This document shows, one piece after another, positions 31,862 through 40,852 of a DNA stretch of 64,000 nucleotides. The notes beneath the pieces were generated by a model. That model ran no database searches and had not been told where the DNA came from. It saw nothing but the letters and a program-made list of their open reading frames with translations. Each line of letters starts with the position of its first letter. Within the stretch, counting starts at the first letter, position 1. The stretch comes from Streptomyces violaceusniger Tu 4113 (GTDB lineage Bacteria; Actinomycetota; Actinomycetes; Streptomycetales; Streptomycetaceae), in contig NC_015957.1 of the NCBI RefSeq assembly GCF_000147815.2, forward strand, positions 930,001-994,000, written 5' to 3'. The translations under genes were made by a program, and so were the position numbers.

Positions 31862-31967
31862 GGGACGACGCTATCGACGGGCCCGCCGCCCACGCCAGGG
31901 CATTTCCCCGGGGTCGCACTGGCTGTCCCGAGGCCGCAGCGGTCGTCCCGGAGTCGCACCGGCGTCG

Positions 31968-32006
31968 AATGATCAACACGACTGACCAGCACGACTGATC
32001 AGCACG
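31968..32006. repeat. Three tandem 13-bp repeats
   Basis: TGATCAACACGAC, TGACCAGCACGAC, TGATCAGCACGAC in direct succession, each with one substitution relative to the next, between the ybaK-like and penicillin-binding protein genes. The rest of 31862-32150 contains only the terminator below. Confidence 0.85.
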
Positions 32007-32075
32007 ACCGGGGGCCGCTACGACGCCCAGGCCCCCGATCCCGTGGACAGCACCGGCCGGTCGGCTGAACGCGAA

Positions 32076-32111
32076 GGAGCCGGGCGGGCGCTTGAGCGCC
32101 CGCCCGGCTCC
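32076..32111. terminator. Perfect 16-bp hairpin terminator
   Basis: GGAGCCGGGCGGGCGC (32076-32091), loop TTGA, GCGCCCGCCCGGCTCC (32096-32111). It lies just beyond the 3' end of the penicillin-binding protein gene. Confidence 0.85.
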
Positions 32112-32150
32112 CGTGCCGTCATGCCGGTGGAACTGGACAGAACTGCCGGC

Positions 32151-33794
32151 TCAGCCGCCCGCGCGCAGCAGCGCCGCCACCATCGGGCCCGCGGTGTCGC
32201 CGCCGTGGCCGCCCTCGGGGACCACACCAGCGGCCGCGATGTCGTCGCGGTACGCGCTGAACCAGCCGTTGGGCTTCTGCTGGTTGTCCACCTCGGCCGA
32301 ACCGGTCTTGGCGCCGAAGTCGCCGCTCATCCCGGCCATCGCCTGGGCGGCGGTGCCCGAGGTGGCGGTCAGCCGCATCAGCTTGCGCAGCTGGTCATGG
32401 GTGCTCGGCTTCATCGTCTTGCTCGCCTTGGCCAGGGTCCGGTCGTCCAGCGACGGCGAGACGAGGAACGGCTGGCGGAAGGTGCCGGTGGAGGCCGTGG
32501 CCGCGACCGACGCCATGTTGAGCGGGTTCATCCGCACCCCGCCCTGGCCGATCAGCGAGGCGGCCTTGGAGGCCCCCGACTGCGCCGGCACCGCCCCGTC
32601 GAACGAGGGCACGCCGGTCTGCCAGTTGAGCCCGACGCCGAAGACGTTCCGGGCCTCGTTGGTCAGGTCGTCGTTCTTCAGCTTCCCCGCCTGGCTGATG
32701 AAGGCCGTGTTGCAGGAGCGGGCGAAGCTCTGCTCGAAGGTGCCGTTCTTGATCTCGAACTTCTTGTCGTTCTGGAACTTCCAGCCCCCGTACGAGAAGT
32801 ACTTGGGGCACGGATGGGCCTTGCCGTATGCCGCCAGACCCTTGTCGATCAGCGTCGCCGAGGTGATGATCTTCATCGTCGAGCCGGGTGCGTACGAGCC
32901 CTGCAGGGCGGTGTTGAAGCCGCTCGCGGGGGAGTTGGCCACCGCGAGGACCTCACCGGTGCTGGGCTTGACCGCCACCACCGACGCCTTGGTGCGCTTG
33001 CTCACCTGCTGCTCGGCGGTGCTCTGGAGCGATGCGTCGATCGTCGTACGGAGCGTGCCCGGGGTGCCCTTGGAGAGCACCTTCAGGGTCTTGTCGGGGG
33101 ACTTGGAGCCCTTGCCGCGCTGGATCCAGGTCTCCACGCCCGCCTTGCCGCCCGCCTTCTTGCCGTACCGCTCGCGCAGCGCGGCCAGGACGGTCTTGAG
33201 GGTCGGGTGCTCGGCGGCGGTCAGCTCCTTGCCGTCGCGGTCCACCGCCTTGATCGGCGGCGCCTCGGACGCGCCGGTCTTCAGGGTGTCGCCCTCGGCG
33301 AGGTCGGGCTGCACCACCGAGGGCTTCCAGCCGACGACCGGCTTACCGGTCTTGGTGTCGCGGGTGACGGTCAGCGAGGATGCATACGTCCAGGGGACGC
33401 TCTGACCGCCGGAGGAGATCTGGGCGTTGACCGAGAACGGCACCTTCGCACCGCTCGCCTGCCCCGGCTCCAGCGCCACCTTGGCCACATGGGCCTTCTT
33501 GCGGTAGTCGCCCAGCGCCGTGGTGGCCGCGCCGGTGTCGTCCGTAAGGGCGGCGGCCTTCGCCGTCTCGCCCGCCGACCAGGCCGCCAGGAACGCGCGG
33601 GCGGTGGTCTTGACCTCGGCCGCGCTGGGCGGGCCGGTTTTCACGTTCTTCAGGGACGGCTTGTCGTCACCCGAGCCGGCGCTCGCACCGTCCTTCGCAC
33701 TGGATGAATCGTCCTGGCCGCCGCCGCAACCGGCAACACCGACCATGGCGGCGAACACCGCACCGACGATCGCGGCTCTCGCGCCACTCCGCAT
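32151..33794 (-). CDS. Penicillin-binding protein (class B transpeptidase, lipoprotein-type)
   Basis: 547 residues. The N-terminus is a lipoprotein signal ending in GVAGCGGG. An NTF2-like MecA-N domain (AFLAAWSAGETAKAAALTDD) precedes a dimerisation region, and the transpeptidase domain has SxxK as GSTMK, SxN as SCN and KTGS as KTGSAEV. It cross-links peptidoglycan outside the membrane. Start at 33794 has GGGGG upstream and yields the signal peptide directly. The combination resembles actinobacterial PbpA/PBP2a-like proteins. Confidence 0.9.
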   Translation of the reverse strand: MRSGARAAIVGAVFAAMVGVAGCGGGQDDSSSAKDGASAGSGDDKPSLKNVKTGPPSAAEVKTTARAFLAAWSAGETAKAAALTDDTGAATTALGDYRKKAHVAKVALEPGQASGAKVPFSVNAQISSGGQSVPWTYASSLTVTRDTKTGKPVVGWKPSVVQPDLAEGDTLKTGASEAPPIKAVDRDGKELTAAEHPTLKTVLAALRERYGKKAGGKAGVETWIQRGKGSKSPDKTLKVLSKGTPGTLRTTIDASLQSTAEQQVSKRTKASVVAVKPSTGEVLAVANSPASGFNTALQGSYAPGSTMKIITSATLIDKGLAAYGKAHPCPKYFSYGGWKFQNDKKFEIKNGTFEQSFARSCNTAFISQAGKLKNDDLTNEARNVFGVGLNWQTGVPSFDGAVPAQSGASKAASLIGQGGVRMNPLNMASVAATASTGTFRQPFLVSPSLDDRTLAKASKTMKPSTHDQLRKLMRLTATSGTAAQAMAGMSGDFGAKTGSAEVDNQQKPNGWFSAYRDDIAAAGVVPEGGHGGDTAGPMVAALLRAGG

Positions 33795-33877
33795 TACAGA
33801 ACCCCCACAGTGTTCTCGATTCCCTCCATCAGTCGATGGAGGCCGCGGTGCCCGGCACTCTACCGGCACCAAGAGAA

Positions 33878-33911
33878 GCCCCCGCGCCCTCACCGGTGAG
33901 GGCGCGGGGGC
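33878..33911. terminator. 34-bp perfect palindrome, terminator after the mannosyltransferase gene
   Basis: GCCCCCGCGCCCTCACC (33878-33894) is the exact complement of GGTGAGGGCGCGGGGGC (33895-33911) without spacer. It lies between the stop of the mannosyltransferase gene and the start of the penicillin-binding protein gene, both read leftward. Confidence 0.85.
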
Positions 33912-33941
33912 GGGGGCCGGATCCGGACGGCGGGCCGGGGA

Positions 33942-35720
33942 TCAGATCCAGGTATCCAGCCACATCCGGGCACGCCAGGAGTCCATCGGCATCGTCTGGC
34001 CCGTGTAGAGCGGGAAGAAGTAGATGAAGTTCCAGACGATCAGCAGAACGAGCGCGCCCGAGCCGACCGCGCCGATCACCCGGCGGGTCTCGCTCGCTCC
34101 CGGCGGCCCCAGCAGCGCGCCGATCATCATCGCCACCGCCAGGCACAGGAACGGCACGAAGACGACGGCGTAGAAGGAGAAGATCGTCCGGTCCTGGTAG
34201 AGGAACCACGGCAGATAGCCCGCGGCGATCCCGCACAGGATCGCGCCCGCCCGCCAGTCGCGCCGCAGCGCCCACCGGAACAGCAGGTACAGCAGCGCGA
34301 AACAGCCCGTCCACCACAGCAGCGGGGTGCCGAGGGCCAGCACCTCACGGGCGCACTTCTCGGCGGCGTCCGTGGGGCAGCCCTCCTGGCCGGCCCGCGG
34401 GGACTCGTAGAAGTACGAGACCGGGCGGGACTGCACCATCCAGCTCCACGGGTTGGACTGGTAGACATGCGGCGAGTCCAGGTTGACGTGGAACTGGTAG
34501 ACCTCGGACTCGTAGTGCCACAGGCTGCGCAGCGGGTTGAGCAGCCAGTCGAAGGCGCCGCCGGTGCCATAGCCGCCGCCGTCCGGCTTCTGGGATTCGG
34601 CCCAGTGGCGGAAGTAGCCGCTGTGCCGCCAGCCGCGCACCCGGTCGGCGGTGCCGCTCGAGGCGAACCAGCCCGACCAGGAGGCGATGTACGTGACGAT
34701 CGCCACAGGCACCAGCGAGACGAACGCCCAGCCCAGATCGCGCCGCAGCACCGCCCGGTAGGGGCGGAGGGCGCCCGCCGTACGGCGGCTGCCCACGTCC
34801 CACAGGACGGCCATCAGGCCGAAGGCCGCCAGCACATACAGCCCGTTCCACTTGGTGCCGATGGCCAGGCCCAGCAGCACCCCGGCCGCGATCCGCCACG
34901 GCCGCGCGCCCAGCTTCAGGCCCCGGGCGACCGCCGGATCCGGCCGCGGTGTGCCGTCCTCATCGGCCGGCAGCGCCGCCGCCAGCCTGGCGCGTGCCTG
35001 GTCCCGGTCGACGAGCAGGCAGCCGAAGGCGGCCAGCACGAAGAACATCACCACCAGGTCGAGCAGCGCCGTGCGGCTCATCACGTAGTGCAGCCCGTCC
35101 ACGGCCATCAGCGCGCCCGCCAGACAGCCGAGGAACGTCGACCGGAACAGCCGCCGCCCGATCCGGCACAGCATCAGCACCGAGACCGTGCCGAGCAGCG
35201 CGACCATGAAGCGCCAGCCGAACGGATGCAGCCCGAAGAGCTGCTCGCCGAGGCCGATCACCCACTTGCCCACCGGCGGGTGCACCACATACGAGGCCGC
35301 GTCGCTGAGCGGGATGTGCTGCGGGGTCTCCAGGATCCGGTCGTTGGCGGCTTTCGGCCAGGTGCCCTCGTAGCCGTACTCCCAGATCGACCAGGCGTCC
35401 TTGGCGTAGTACGTCTCGTCGAATATGACGTTGTCCGGGCTGCCAAGCCGCCAGAAACGGGTCAGCCCGGCGCACAGCGCGACCAGCAGCGGCCCGCCCC
35501 AGCCGCTCCAGCGGGCGATTCTGGCCGCCGCCGAGGGGGTCGCGCCGAAGACCTCCCAGAGCCGGGTGCCCGGCTCGGCGTACGGCGGGACCAGCCGCTC
35601 CCGTACGCCGGGCCGGGTCTGGCCCGCGTATCCGAAGCGGCGCAGCCGGCGCTGCCAGGCCGGCTGCTGCTGGCCGGTGGCTTTGCCCGGCTGGGCGTGG
35701 GTCGCGGTGTCACTGCTCAC
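33942..35720 (-). CDS. pmt: Protein O-mannosyltransferase (PMT, GT39 family)
   Basis: 592 residues, polytopic. An N-terminal cytosolic segment is followed by a membrane helix and the extracytoplasmic DETYYAKDAWS motif whose Asp-Glu is catalytic, then about ten more helices; PPVGKWVIGLGEQLFG and GTKWNGLYVLAAFGL are family blocks. It transfers mannose from polyprenyl-phosphate-mannose to Ser/Thr of exported proteins. GTG at 35720 (SSDTATHAQ) is preferred to much longer upstream extensions. Divergent from rsmI. Confidence 0.93.
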   Translation of the reverse strand: MSSDTATHAQPGKATGQQQPAWQRRLRRFGYAGQTRPGVRERLVPPYAEPGTRLWEVFGATPSAAARIARWSGWGGPLLVALCAGLTRFWRLGSPDNVIFDETYYAKDAWSIWEYGYEGTWPKAANDRILETPQHIPLSDAASYVVHPPVGKWVIGLGEQLFGLHPFGWRFMVALLGTVSVLMLCRIGRRLFRSTFLGCLAGALMAVDGLHYVMSRTALLDLVVMFFVLAAFGCLLVDRDQARARLAAALPADEDGTPRPDPAVARGLKLGARPWRIAAGVLLGLAIGTKWNGLYVLAAFGLMAVLWDVGSRRTAGALRPYRAVLRRDLGWAFVSLVPVAIVTYIASWSGWFASSGTADRVRGWRHSGYFRHWAESQKPDGGGYGTGGAFDWLLNPLRSLWHYESEVYQFHVNLDSPHVYQSNPWSWMVQSRPVSYFYESPRAGQEGCPTDAAEKCAREVLALGTPLLWWTGCFALLYLLFRWALRRDWRAGAILCGIAAGYLPWFLYQDRTIFSFYAVVFVPFLCLAVAMMIGALLGPPGASETRRVIGAVGSGALVLLIVWNFIYFFPLYTGQTMPMDSWRARMWLDTWI

Positions 35721-35763
35721 CGGGCCATCGTAGGGAAGGGGTCTGTGAGTGTGGTGGGGAAAG

Positions 35764-35803
35764 GCGGCGAACCGGGGATTCGCGCGGCGAACCGGGGATT
35801 CGT
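35764..35803. repeat. 20-bp tandem duplication upstream of rsmI
   Basis: GCGGCGAACCGGGGATTCGC repeated immediately with only the last base changed (C to T), in the pmt-rsmI divergent region. Confidence 0.88.
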
Positions 35804-35858
35804 GCCCGGGGCGGCGGGCGCGCGAGGCCTGCCGCGGGCGGCTGCGAGGATGGTGGGC

Positions 35859-36734
35859 GTGACTGGAACGCTCGTACTGGCAGGGACCCCCATCGGCGAC
35901 ACGGCGGACGCGCCCCCGAGGCTGGCCGCCGAACTCGCGGCCGCCGACGTGATCGCCGCCGAGGACACCCGGCGGCTGCGCCGCCTCACCCAGGCCCTGG
36001 ACGTGCGCCCGGCCGCGCGGGTGGTGTCCTATTTCGAGGGCAACGAGTCGGCCCGCACGCCCGAGCTGGTCGAGTCGCTGGCCGAGGGCGCCCGGGTGCT
36101 GCTGGTCACCGACGCGGGCATGCCGTCGGTCTCCGACCCCGGCTACCGCCTGGTCGCCGCCGCCGTGGAGCGCGGGATCACCGTCACCGCCGTGCCCGGC
36201 CCGTCCGCGGTGCTCACCGCCCTGGCCGTGTCCGGGCTGCCGGTGGACCGCTTCTGCTTCGAGGGGTTCCCGCCGCGCAAGGCGGGGGAGCGGCTGACGC
36301 GGTTGCGCGAGGTCGCCGACGAGCGCCGCACCCTGGTCTGGTTCGAGGCCCCGCACCGGCTGGACGACACCCTGGCGGCCATGGCCGAGGTGTTCGGCCC
36401 GGACCGCCGCGCCGCGGTGTGCCGGGAGCTGACCAAGACGTACGAGGAGGTGCGGCGCGGCCCGCTGGCGGAGCTGGCCGCCTGGGCGGCGGAGGGCGTG
36501 CGCGGCGAGATCACCATCGTGGTCGAGGGCGCCCCCGCGCCCGGCCCCGAGGAGGCGGGCCCCGCCGAGCTGGCCCGCCGGGTCGCGGTGCGCGAGGAGG
36601 CCGGTGAGCGCCGTAAGGAGGCCATCGCGGCGGTCGCGCAGGAGGCCGGGCTGCCCAAGCGGCAGGTGTTCGACGCCGTGGTGGCGGCGAAGAACGCGAC
36701 GGGAAGCGCGCCACGAGAAGGTAAAGCACAGTAG
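35859..36734 (+). CDS. rsmI: 16S rRNA (cytidine1402-2'-O)-methyltransferase
   Basis: 291 residues of the tetrapyrrole-methylase fold: GTLVLAGTPIGD, VIAAEDTRRLRRLTQ, SYFEGNE, VTDAGMPSVSDPGYRLV, AVPGPSAVLTALAVSGLP and FEGFPPRK are all RsmI signatures. It methylates C1402 of 16S rRNA using SAM. The GTG at 35859 is nine bases after GAGG and gives the family N-terminus; ATG at 35850 is possible. Divergent from pmt, a common pairing in Streptomyces. Confidence 0.94.
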   Translation: MTGTLVLAGTPIGDTADAPPRLAAELAAADVIAAEDTRRLRRLTQALDVRPAARVVSYFEGNESARTPELVESLAEGARVLLVTDAGMPSVSDPGYRLVAAAVERGITVTAVPGPSAVLTALAVSGLPVDRFCFEGFPPRKAGERLTRLREVADERRTLVWFEAPHRLDDTLAAMAEVFGPDRRAAVCRELTKTYEEVRRGPLAELAAWAAEGVRGEITIVVEGAPAPGPEEAGPAELARRVAVREEAGERRKEAIAAVAQEAGLPKRQVFDAVVAAKNATGSAPREGKAQ

Positions 36735-36920
36735 CGAAAGGCAAAGCTCAGGTTAGTAGCCGGGTAGCTGCATGCCGGTTTTGGGAAGGCCGGTGCCAAA
36801 TCTCGCTCAAAGAGCGGGAAGAGCCGATGCGGTAGCGGCGGGAAAGGCGTCCACTGTGTGTGGAAGACCTGGGGCGATCCCAACCCGGAAGACTTGTCCT
36901 GTGTGACAAGAGGAGCTGCC

Positions 36921-37439
36921 ATGAGCGATATAGCGGGAACCTCGAGCGGTGCTCATCCGATAGCCGCCCACACCCCCTCCGCCGGGCCCGGCGAGGTGGC
37001 CCACGAGGCCTACGCCTTCGCCTGCATGAAGTGCGGGCACGGCTGGGAGCGGTCGTACGACATCGAACACCACGTGGACGGCGAGGGCCGGGCCTTCGTC
37101 GTCTACTTCACCGGCGGCCTGCGCGTTCCGTCCCCGCTGACGAGCCCCGACTGCGTCAACTGCGGTGCGCATCTGGTGCGGATCATGCGCTCGGGGCAGG
37201 TCTCCTCGGTCCTGGAGAGTGCGCGGCGCGGGAGGCCGCACACCGCCCGGGGCGCGGAGGCCGGCACCGGCGCGACGGAGGGGACGGACGGGGCGGATGC
37301 CGGGACGGGCGCCGGGGCGGATGCCGGGACGGGCGCCGGGGCGGATGGCGCGCCGGAAAATGAGGGCCCCGCGCGACGCCGTGCGCACCATTGGCATCTG
37401 GCGAATCTGCTGCATCCCTTTCAGCACCACCGCGACTGA
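36921..37439 (+). CDS. Conserved zinc-ribbon-like protein, unknown function
   Basis: 172 residues. CMKCGHGWERSY and CVNCGAHLVRI form two CxxC pairs about 45 residues apart, as in a zinc ribbon, with EGRAFVVYFTGG between. A low-complexity tail with DAGTGAGA repeats follows, and the end HHWHLANLLHPFQHH is His-rich. Start at 36921 has AGAGGAG upstream. Probably cytosolic; function not known to me. Confidence 0.75.
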   Translation: MSDIAGTSSGAHPIAAHTPSAGPGEVAHEAYAFACMKCGHGWERSYDIEHHVDGEGRAFVVYFTGGLRVPSPLTSPDCVNCGAHLVRIMRSGQVSSVLESARRGRPHTARGAEAGTGATEGTDGADAGTGAGADAGTGAGADGAPENEGPARRRAHHWHLANLLHPFQHHRD

Positions 37440-37447
37440 GTAGGTTC

Positions 37448-37540
37448 CGGTTCATATGAGCTGTTTCACATGAGCTGTTTCACATGAGCGGGCTCACCTG
37501 AGCCGGTTCACCTGAGCCGGGCGCGGGTCAACTGAGCGGC
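37448..37540. repeat. Degenerate ~14-bp repeat cluster before tatD
   Basis: About six consecutive units of the form G(T)TTCACATGAGC: two near-identical GTTTCACATGAGC copies, then versions with CACCTGAGCC (TCACCTGAG is itself partly palindromic) and a last CAACTGAGC. The cluster fills most of the 150-bp gap between the zinc-ribbon gene and tatD. Confidence 0.75.
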
Positions 37541-37587
37541 CGGACGCGATTCACCGCCCATTCACCGGGATTCATAGAATCGCAACC

Positions 37588-38508
37588 ATGGCGAAAACAG
37601 CATCGACCCCCGGCGGCAGTGGCAAGGCGAGCGGCGCGCAAAAGGAAAAGGACGCGCCCCCGCCGCCGCCGGAGCCCCTGCGGGTCCCGGTCGCCGATTC
37701 CCACACCCACCTGGACATGCAGCCGGGCACGGTCGAGGAGGCACTGGCCAAGGCCGCCTCGGTCGGCGTGACGACCGTCGTCCAGGTGGGATGTGATCTG
37801 GCCGGGTCCCAGTGGGCGGCCGAGACCGCGGCGGCGCACGAGAGCGTCTGGGCCACCGTGGCCCTGCACCCCAACGAGGCGCCGCGCATCGTCCTCGGCG
37901 ACCCCGACGGCTGGTCCCGGCAGGGGGCGCGGCAGCCCGGCGGCGACGCCGCCCTGGACGCGGCCCTCGGCCAGATAGCGGCCCTCGCCGCCCTGCCCCA
38001 GGTGCGGGGCGTGGGCGAGACCGGCCTGGACTACTTCCGCACCGGCCCCGAGGGCATGGCCGCCCAGGAGCGCTCGTTCCGCCGCCATGTCGCCATCGCC
38101 AAGGAGCACGGCAAGGCGCTGGTCATCCACGACCGCGAGGCCCACGACGATGTGCTGCGGGTGCTCGCCGAGGAGGGTGCGCCCGACACCGTCGTCTTCC
38201 ACTGCTACTCCGGTGACGCGGCCATGGCGAAGGTCTGCGCCGAGCGCGGCTACTACATGTCGTTCGCGGGCAACGTCACCTTCAAGAACGCCCAGCCGCT
38301 GCGCGACGCCCTCGCCGCCGCCCCGCTCGACCTCGTCCTCGTCGAGACCGACGCGCCGTTCCTGACCCCCGTCCCCTACCGCGGACGGCCTAACGCTCCG
38401 TATCTGATTCCGCTCACCCTGCGGGCCATGGCCGAGGTCAAGGGCGTCCCCGAGGACACCCTGGCGACCGCCGTAGCGGCCAATACGGCGCGCGTCTTCG
38501 GCTATTGA
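37588..38508 (+). CDS. tatD: TatD-family metal-dependent hydrolase (DNase-like)
   Basis: 306 residues. A charged, Pro-rich N-terminal extension (~33 residues) precedes the TIM-barrel domain: DSHTHLD metal ligands, GVGETGLDYFR, VIHDREAHDDV, VFHCYSGD and LVETDAPFLTP with the catalytic Asp, then RPNAPYLIPLT. TatD enzymes are 3'-5' exonucleases in DNA repair. Upstream of rpfB and rsmA, the usual metG-tatD-rpf-ksgA-ispE order of actinobacteria. Confidence 0.94.
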   Translation: MAKTASTPGGSGKASGAQKEKDAPPPPPEPLRVPVADSHTHLDMQPGTVEEALAKAASVGVTTVVQVGCDLAGSQWAAETAAAHESVWATVALHPNEAPRIVLGDPDGWSRQGARQPGGDAALDAALGQIAALAALPQVRGVGETGLDYFRTGPEGMAAQERSFRRHVAIAKEHGKALVIHDREAHDDVLRVLAEEGAPDTVVFHCYSGDAAMAKVCAERGYYMSFAGNVTFKNAQPLRDALAAAPLDLVLVETDAPFLTPVPYRGRPNAPYLIPLTLRAMAEVKGVPEDTLATAVAANTARVFGY

Positions 38509-38579
38509 GCGGGCGGTGGCGCCTCGTGAGGGGCGGTGGCGATCCGACGCAATCGATCACACTGCGTGATGATTTCGCT

Positions 38580-38608
38580 TTGGAGAGTCACCCCCACTCC
38601 GCTACAGT
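38580..38608 (+). promoter_or_regulatory. Promoter of the rpfB-like gene
   Basis: TTGGAG (38580-38585) and TACAGT (38603-38608) with a 17-base spacer, predicting transcription start near 38615 and a leader of about 48 bases, too short for a large riboswitch. Confidence 0.55.
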
Positions 38609-38662
38609 CCCGGACTCAACGCCCTGACCAGTGGACTTGTGGAGTGTTACGGGAGTGTTCTT

Positions 38663-39838
38663 GTGAGCCGTAGGGGCAGCCACCGCGTCTCGGGCGGCCG
38701 AGCCGCCGCCCGCCGAGCCGCCCGCCGCGGCGCCACCGGCCGGACCGACCCGATGCGCCGGCTGCTGCCGCAGGCGATGGTGGTCGCCGCGCTGGCGGGC
38801 GGCACCTCCGCCTTCGTCGCCCAGGACAAGGCCGTACGGCTCAGCGTCGACGGCGACGCGCGCACCCTGCACACCTACGCCGACGACGTGGGCGAGCTGC
38901 TGGCGGACCAGGACGTCCGCGTCGGCGAGCACGACATCGTCGCCCCCGCGCCCGGGGAACGGCTCGCCAACGGCGACGAGATCGCCGTCCGCTACGGCCG
39001 CCCGGTCACCCTCACCCTCGACGGCGAGCGCCGCCGGGTGTGGACCACCGCCCACACGGTTGACGACGCACTGCGCCAACTGGGCGTACGTGCCGAGGGC
39101 GCGTATCTCTCCGCCTCCCGCTCCGCCGCCATCACCAGCCGCGGCCTGCTCCTGCACGTGCGCACCGAGCGCACTGTCACCTTCCTCGCCGACGGGCGCG
39201 AACACACCATCCGTACGAACGCGGCCACCGTCGGCGAGGCCCTCGCCGCCACCGGGCTCACCCTGCGCGGCCAGGACACCACCTCCGTCCCCCAGGACAG
39301 CTTCCCGCGCGACGGCCAGACCGTGACGGTGATGCGGATCACCGGCGGCAAGGAGGTCCGCGACGAGCCGGTGCCCTTCACCACCGTCCGCCGCGCCGAC
39401 CCCACCCTCCCCAAGGGCACCGAGCTCGTGGCGCGGCCCGGCGAACCGGGCACCCTGCGCACCAGCTACCGGGTGCGCAGCGTCAACGGCGTACGGCAGC
39501 GGCCGCGGAAGATCCGCAGCGAGATCGTCGAGCCGCCGGTGGCCCGGATCGTGCGGGTCGGCACCATGACCGTGCCCGCCCGCGTCGGGGGCCCTGCGGA
39601 CGGGCTCGACTGGCGGGCGATGGCGCGCTGCGAATCGGGCGGCCGGGCGGACGCGGTCGACGGCTCCGGCCACTACGGCGGCCTCTACCAGCTCGACCAG
39701 GGCACCTGGCGCGACCTCGGCGGCCACGGCCGCCCCCAGGACGCGCCCCCGGCCGAACAGACCTACCGGGCCAAGAAGCTCTACCAGCAGCGCGGCACCG
39801 GCCCGTGGCCGACGTGCGGGCGCAAGCTCCAGCACTAG
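38663..39838 (+). CDS. RpfB-like resuscitation-promoting factor
   Basis: 391 residues. A basic N-terminus and signal/anchor helix (LPQAMVVAALAGGTSAFV), then three DUF348 repeats (VRLSVDGDARTLHTYADDVGELL, VTLTLDGERRRVWTTA, VTFLADGREHTIRTNA), a G5 domain (PFTTVRRADPTLPKGTELVARPG) and a C-terminal Rpf lysozyme-like domain DWRAMARCESGG with catalytic Glu. It cleaves peptidoglycan at the cell surface to promote spore germination and growth. GTG at 38663 has GGGAG seven bases upstream. Confidence 0.93.
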   Translation: MSRRGSHRVSGGRAAARRAARRGATGRTDPMRRLLPQAMVVAALAGGTSAFVAQDKAVRLSVDGDARTLHTYADDVGELLADQDVRVGEHDIVAPAPGERLANGDEIAVRYGRPVTLTLDGERRRVWTTAHTVDDALRQLGVRAEGAYLSASRSAAITSRGLLLHVRTERTVTFLADGREHTIRTNAATVGEALAATGLTLRGQDTTSVPQDSFPRDGQTVTVMRITGGKEVRDEPVPFTTVRRADPTLPKGTELVARPGEPGTLRTSYRVRSVNGVRQRPRKIRSEIVEPPVARIVRVGTMTVPARVGGPADGLDWRAMARCESGGRADAVDGSGHYGGLYQLDQGTWRDLGGHGRPQDAPPAEQTYRAKKLYQQRGTGPWPTCGRKLQH

Positions 39839-39885
39839 GCCGGGGGCTCGCCCCGACTACCGATGGGGGTGCCCGGGCCGGAAAC

Positions 39886-39929
39886 GGGCAGGACCAGGCA
39901 TCCCGAGCGTGGGGATGCCCTGTCCCGTC
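39886..39929 (+). terminator. Hairpin after the rpfB-like gene
   Basis: Core stem GGCATCCC/GGGGATGCC around GAGCGT, extended imperfectly outward by ACGGGCAGGA and TGTCCCGT. Likely terminator or processing hairpin before rsmA. Confidence 0.55.
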
Positions 39930-39969
39930 CGTGAACCGGGGTCCTGAAGAGCGGCCGTAAACTTCCCGG

Positions 39970-40839
39970 GTGAGCTCCACCGATCCCGATGTCCTGCTCG
40001 GCCCCGCCGACATCCGCGCTCTCGCGGCGCGGCTCGGCGTACGCCCGACCAAACAGCGCGGCCAGAACTTCGTCATCGACGCCAACACGGTCCGCCGCAT
40101 CGTCCGGACCGCCGGGGTACGCCCCGAGGACGTGGTCGTCGAGGTCGGCCCCGGGCTCGGCTCGCTGACCCTCGCGCTGCTGGAGGCCGCCGACCGGGTC
40201 ACCGCCGTCGAGATCGACGACGTCCTCGCCGCAGCCCTCCCCGCGACCGTCGAGGCCCGGCTGCCGCACCGCGCCGACCACTTCGCGCTGGTGCACCACG
40301 ACGCCCTGCGGGTGACCGAACTGCCGGGCCCCGCCCCGACCGCCCTGGTCGCCAACCTGCCCTACAACGTCGCCGTGCCCGTGCTGCTCCATATGCTCGG
40401 GCGCTTCCCGACCATCGAGCGGACCCTGGTCATGGTGCAGGCCGAGGTCGCCGACCGGCTCGCCGCCCCACCCGGCTCCAAGGTCTACGGCGTCCCCTCC
40501 GTGAAGGCCGCCTGGTACGCCCACGTCAAGCGCGCGGGCGCGATCGGCCGCAACGTCTTCTGGCCCGCCCCCAACGTCGACTCCGGCCTGGTCTCGCTGA
40601 TACGCCGGGACGAGCCCCTGCGCACCACTGCCACCCGGGAAGAGGTCTTCGCGGTCGTGGACGCGGCGTTCGCCCAGCGCCGCAAGACCCTCCGGGCGGC
40701 GCTCGCGGGCTGGGCCGGGTCGGCGGGGGCCGCGGAGGAGGCACTGAAGGCCGCCGGGGTCTCGCCGCAGGCGCGCGGCGAATCGCTGACGGTGGAGGAC
40801 TTCGCGGCGATCGCCGAACACGGCCCCGCGGCGTCCTGA
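39970..40839 (+). CDS. rsmA: 16S rRNA dimethyladenosine transferase RsmA (KsgA)
   Basis: 289 residues, Rossmann SAM methyltransferase: [49 protein letters not shown] (catalytic NLPY) and QAEVADRL, then the C-terminal helical domain with [12 protein letters not shown]. Dimethylates A1518/A1519 of 16S rRNA. GTG start. Confidence 0.95.
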   Translation: MSSTDPDVLLGPADIRALAARLGVRPTKQRGQNFVIDANTVRRIVRTAGVRPEDVVVEVGPGLGSLTLALLEAADRVTAVEIDDVLAAALPATVEARLPHRADHFALVHHDALRVTELPGPAPTALVANLPYNVAVPVLLHMLGRFPTIERTLVMVQAEVADRLAAPPGSKVYGVPSVKAAWYAHVKRAGAIGRNVFWPAPNVDSGLVSLIRRDEPLRTTATREEVFAVVDAAFAQRRKTLRAALAGWAGSAGAAEEALKAAGVSPQARGESLTVEDFAAIAEHGPAAS

Positions 40840-40852
40840 CCCCACCCGACGC

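Noticed and set aside
38609..38662. c-di-AMP (ydaO-type) riboswitch before the rpf gene
   Set aside because: Some Streptomyces rpf genes have one, but the predicted leader here is only ~50 bases.
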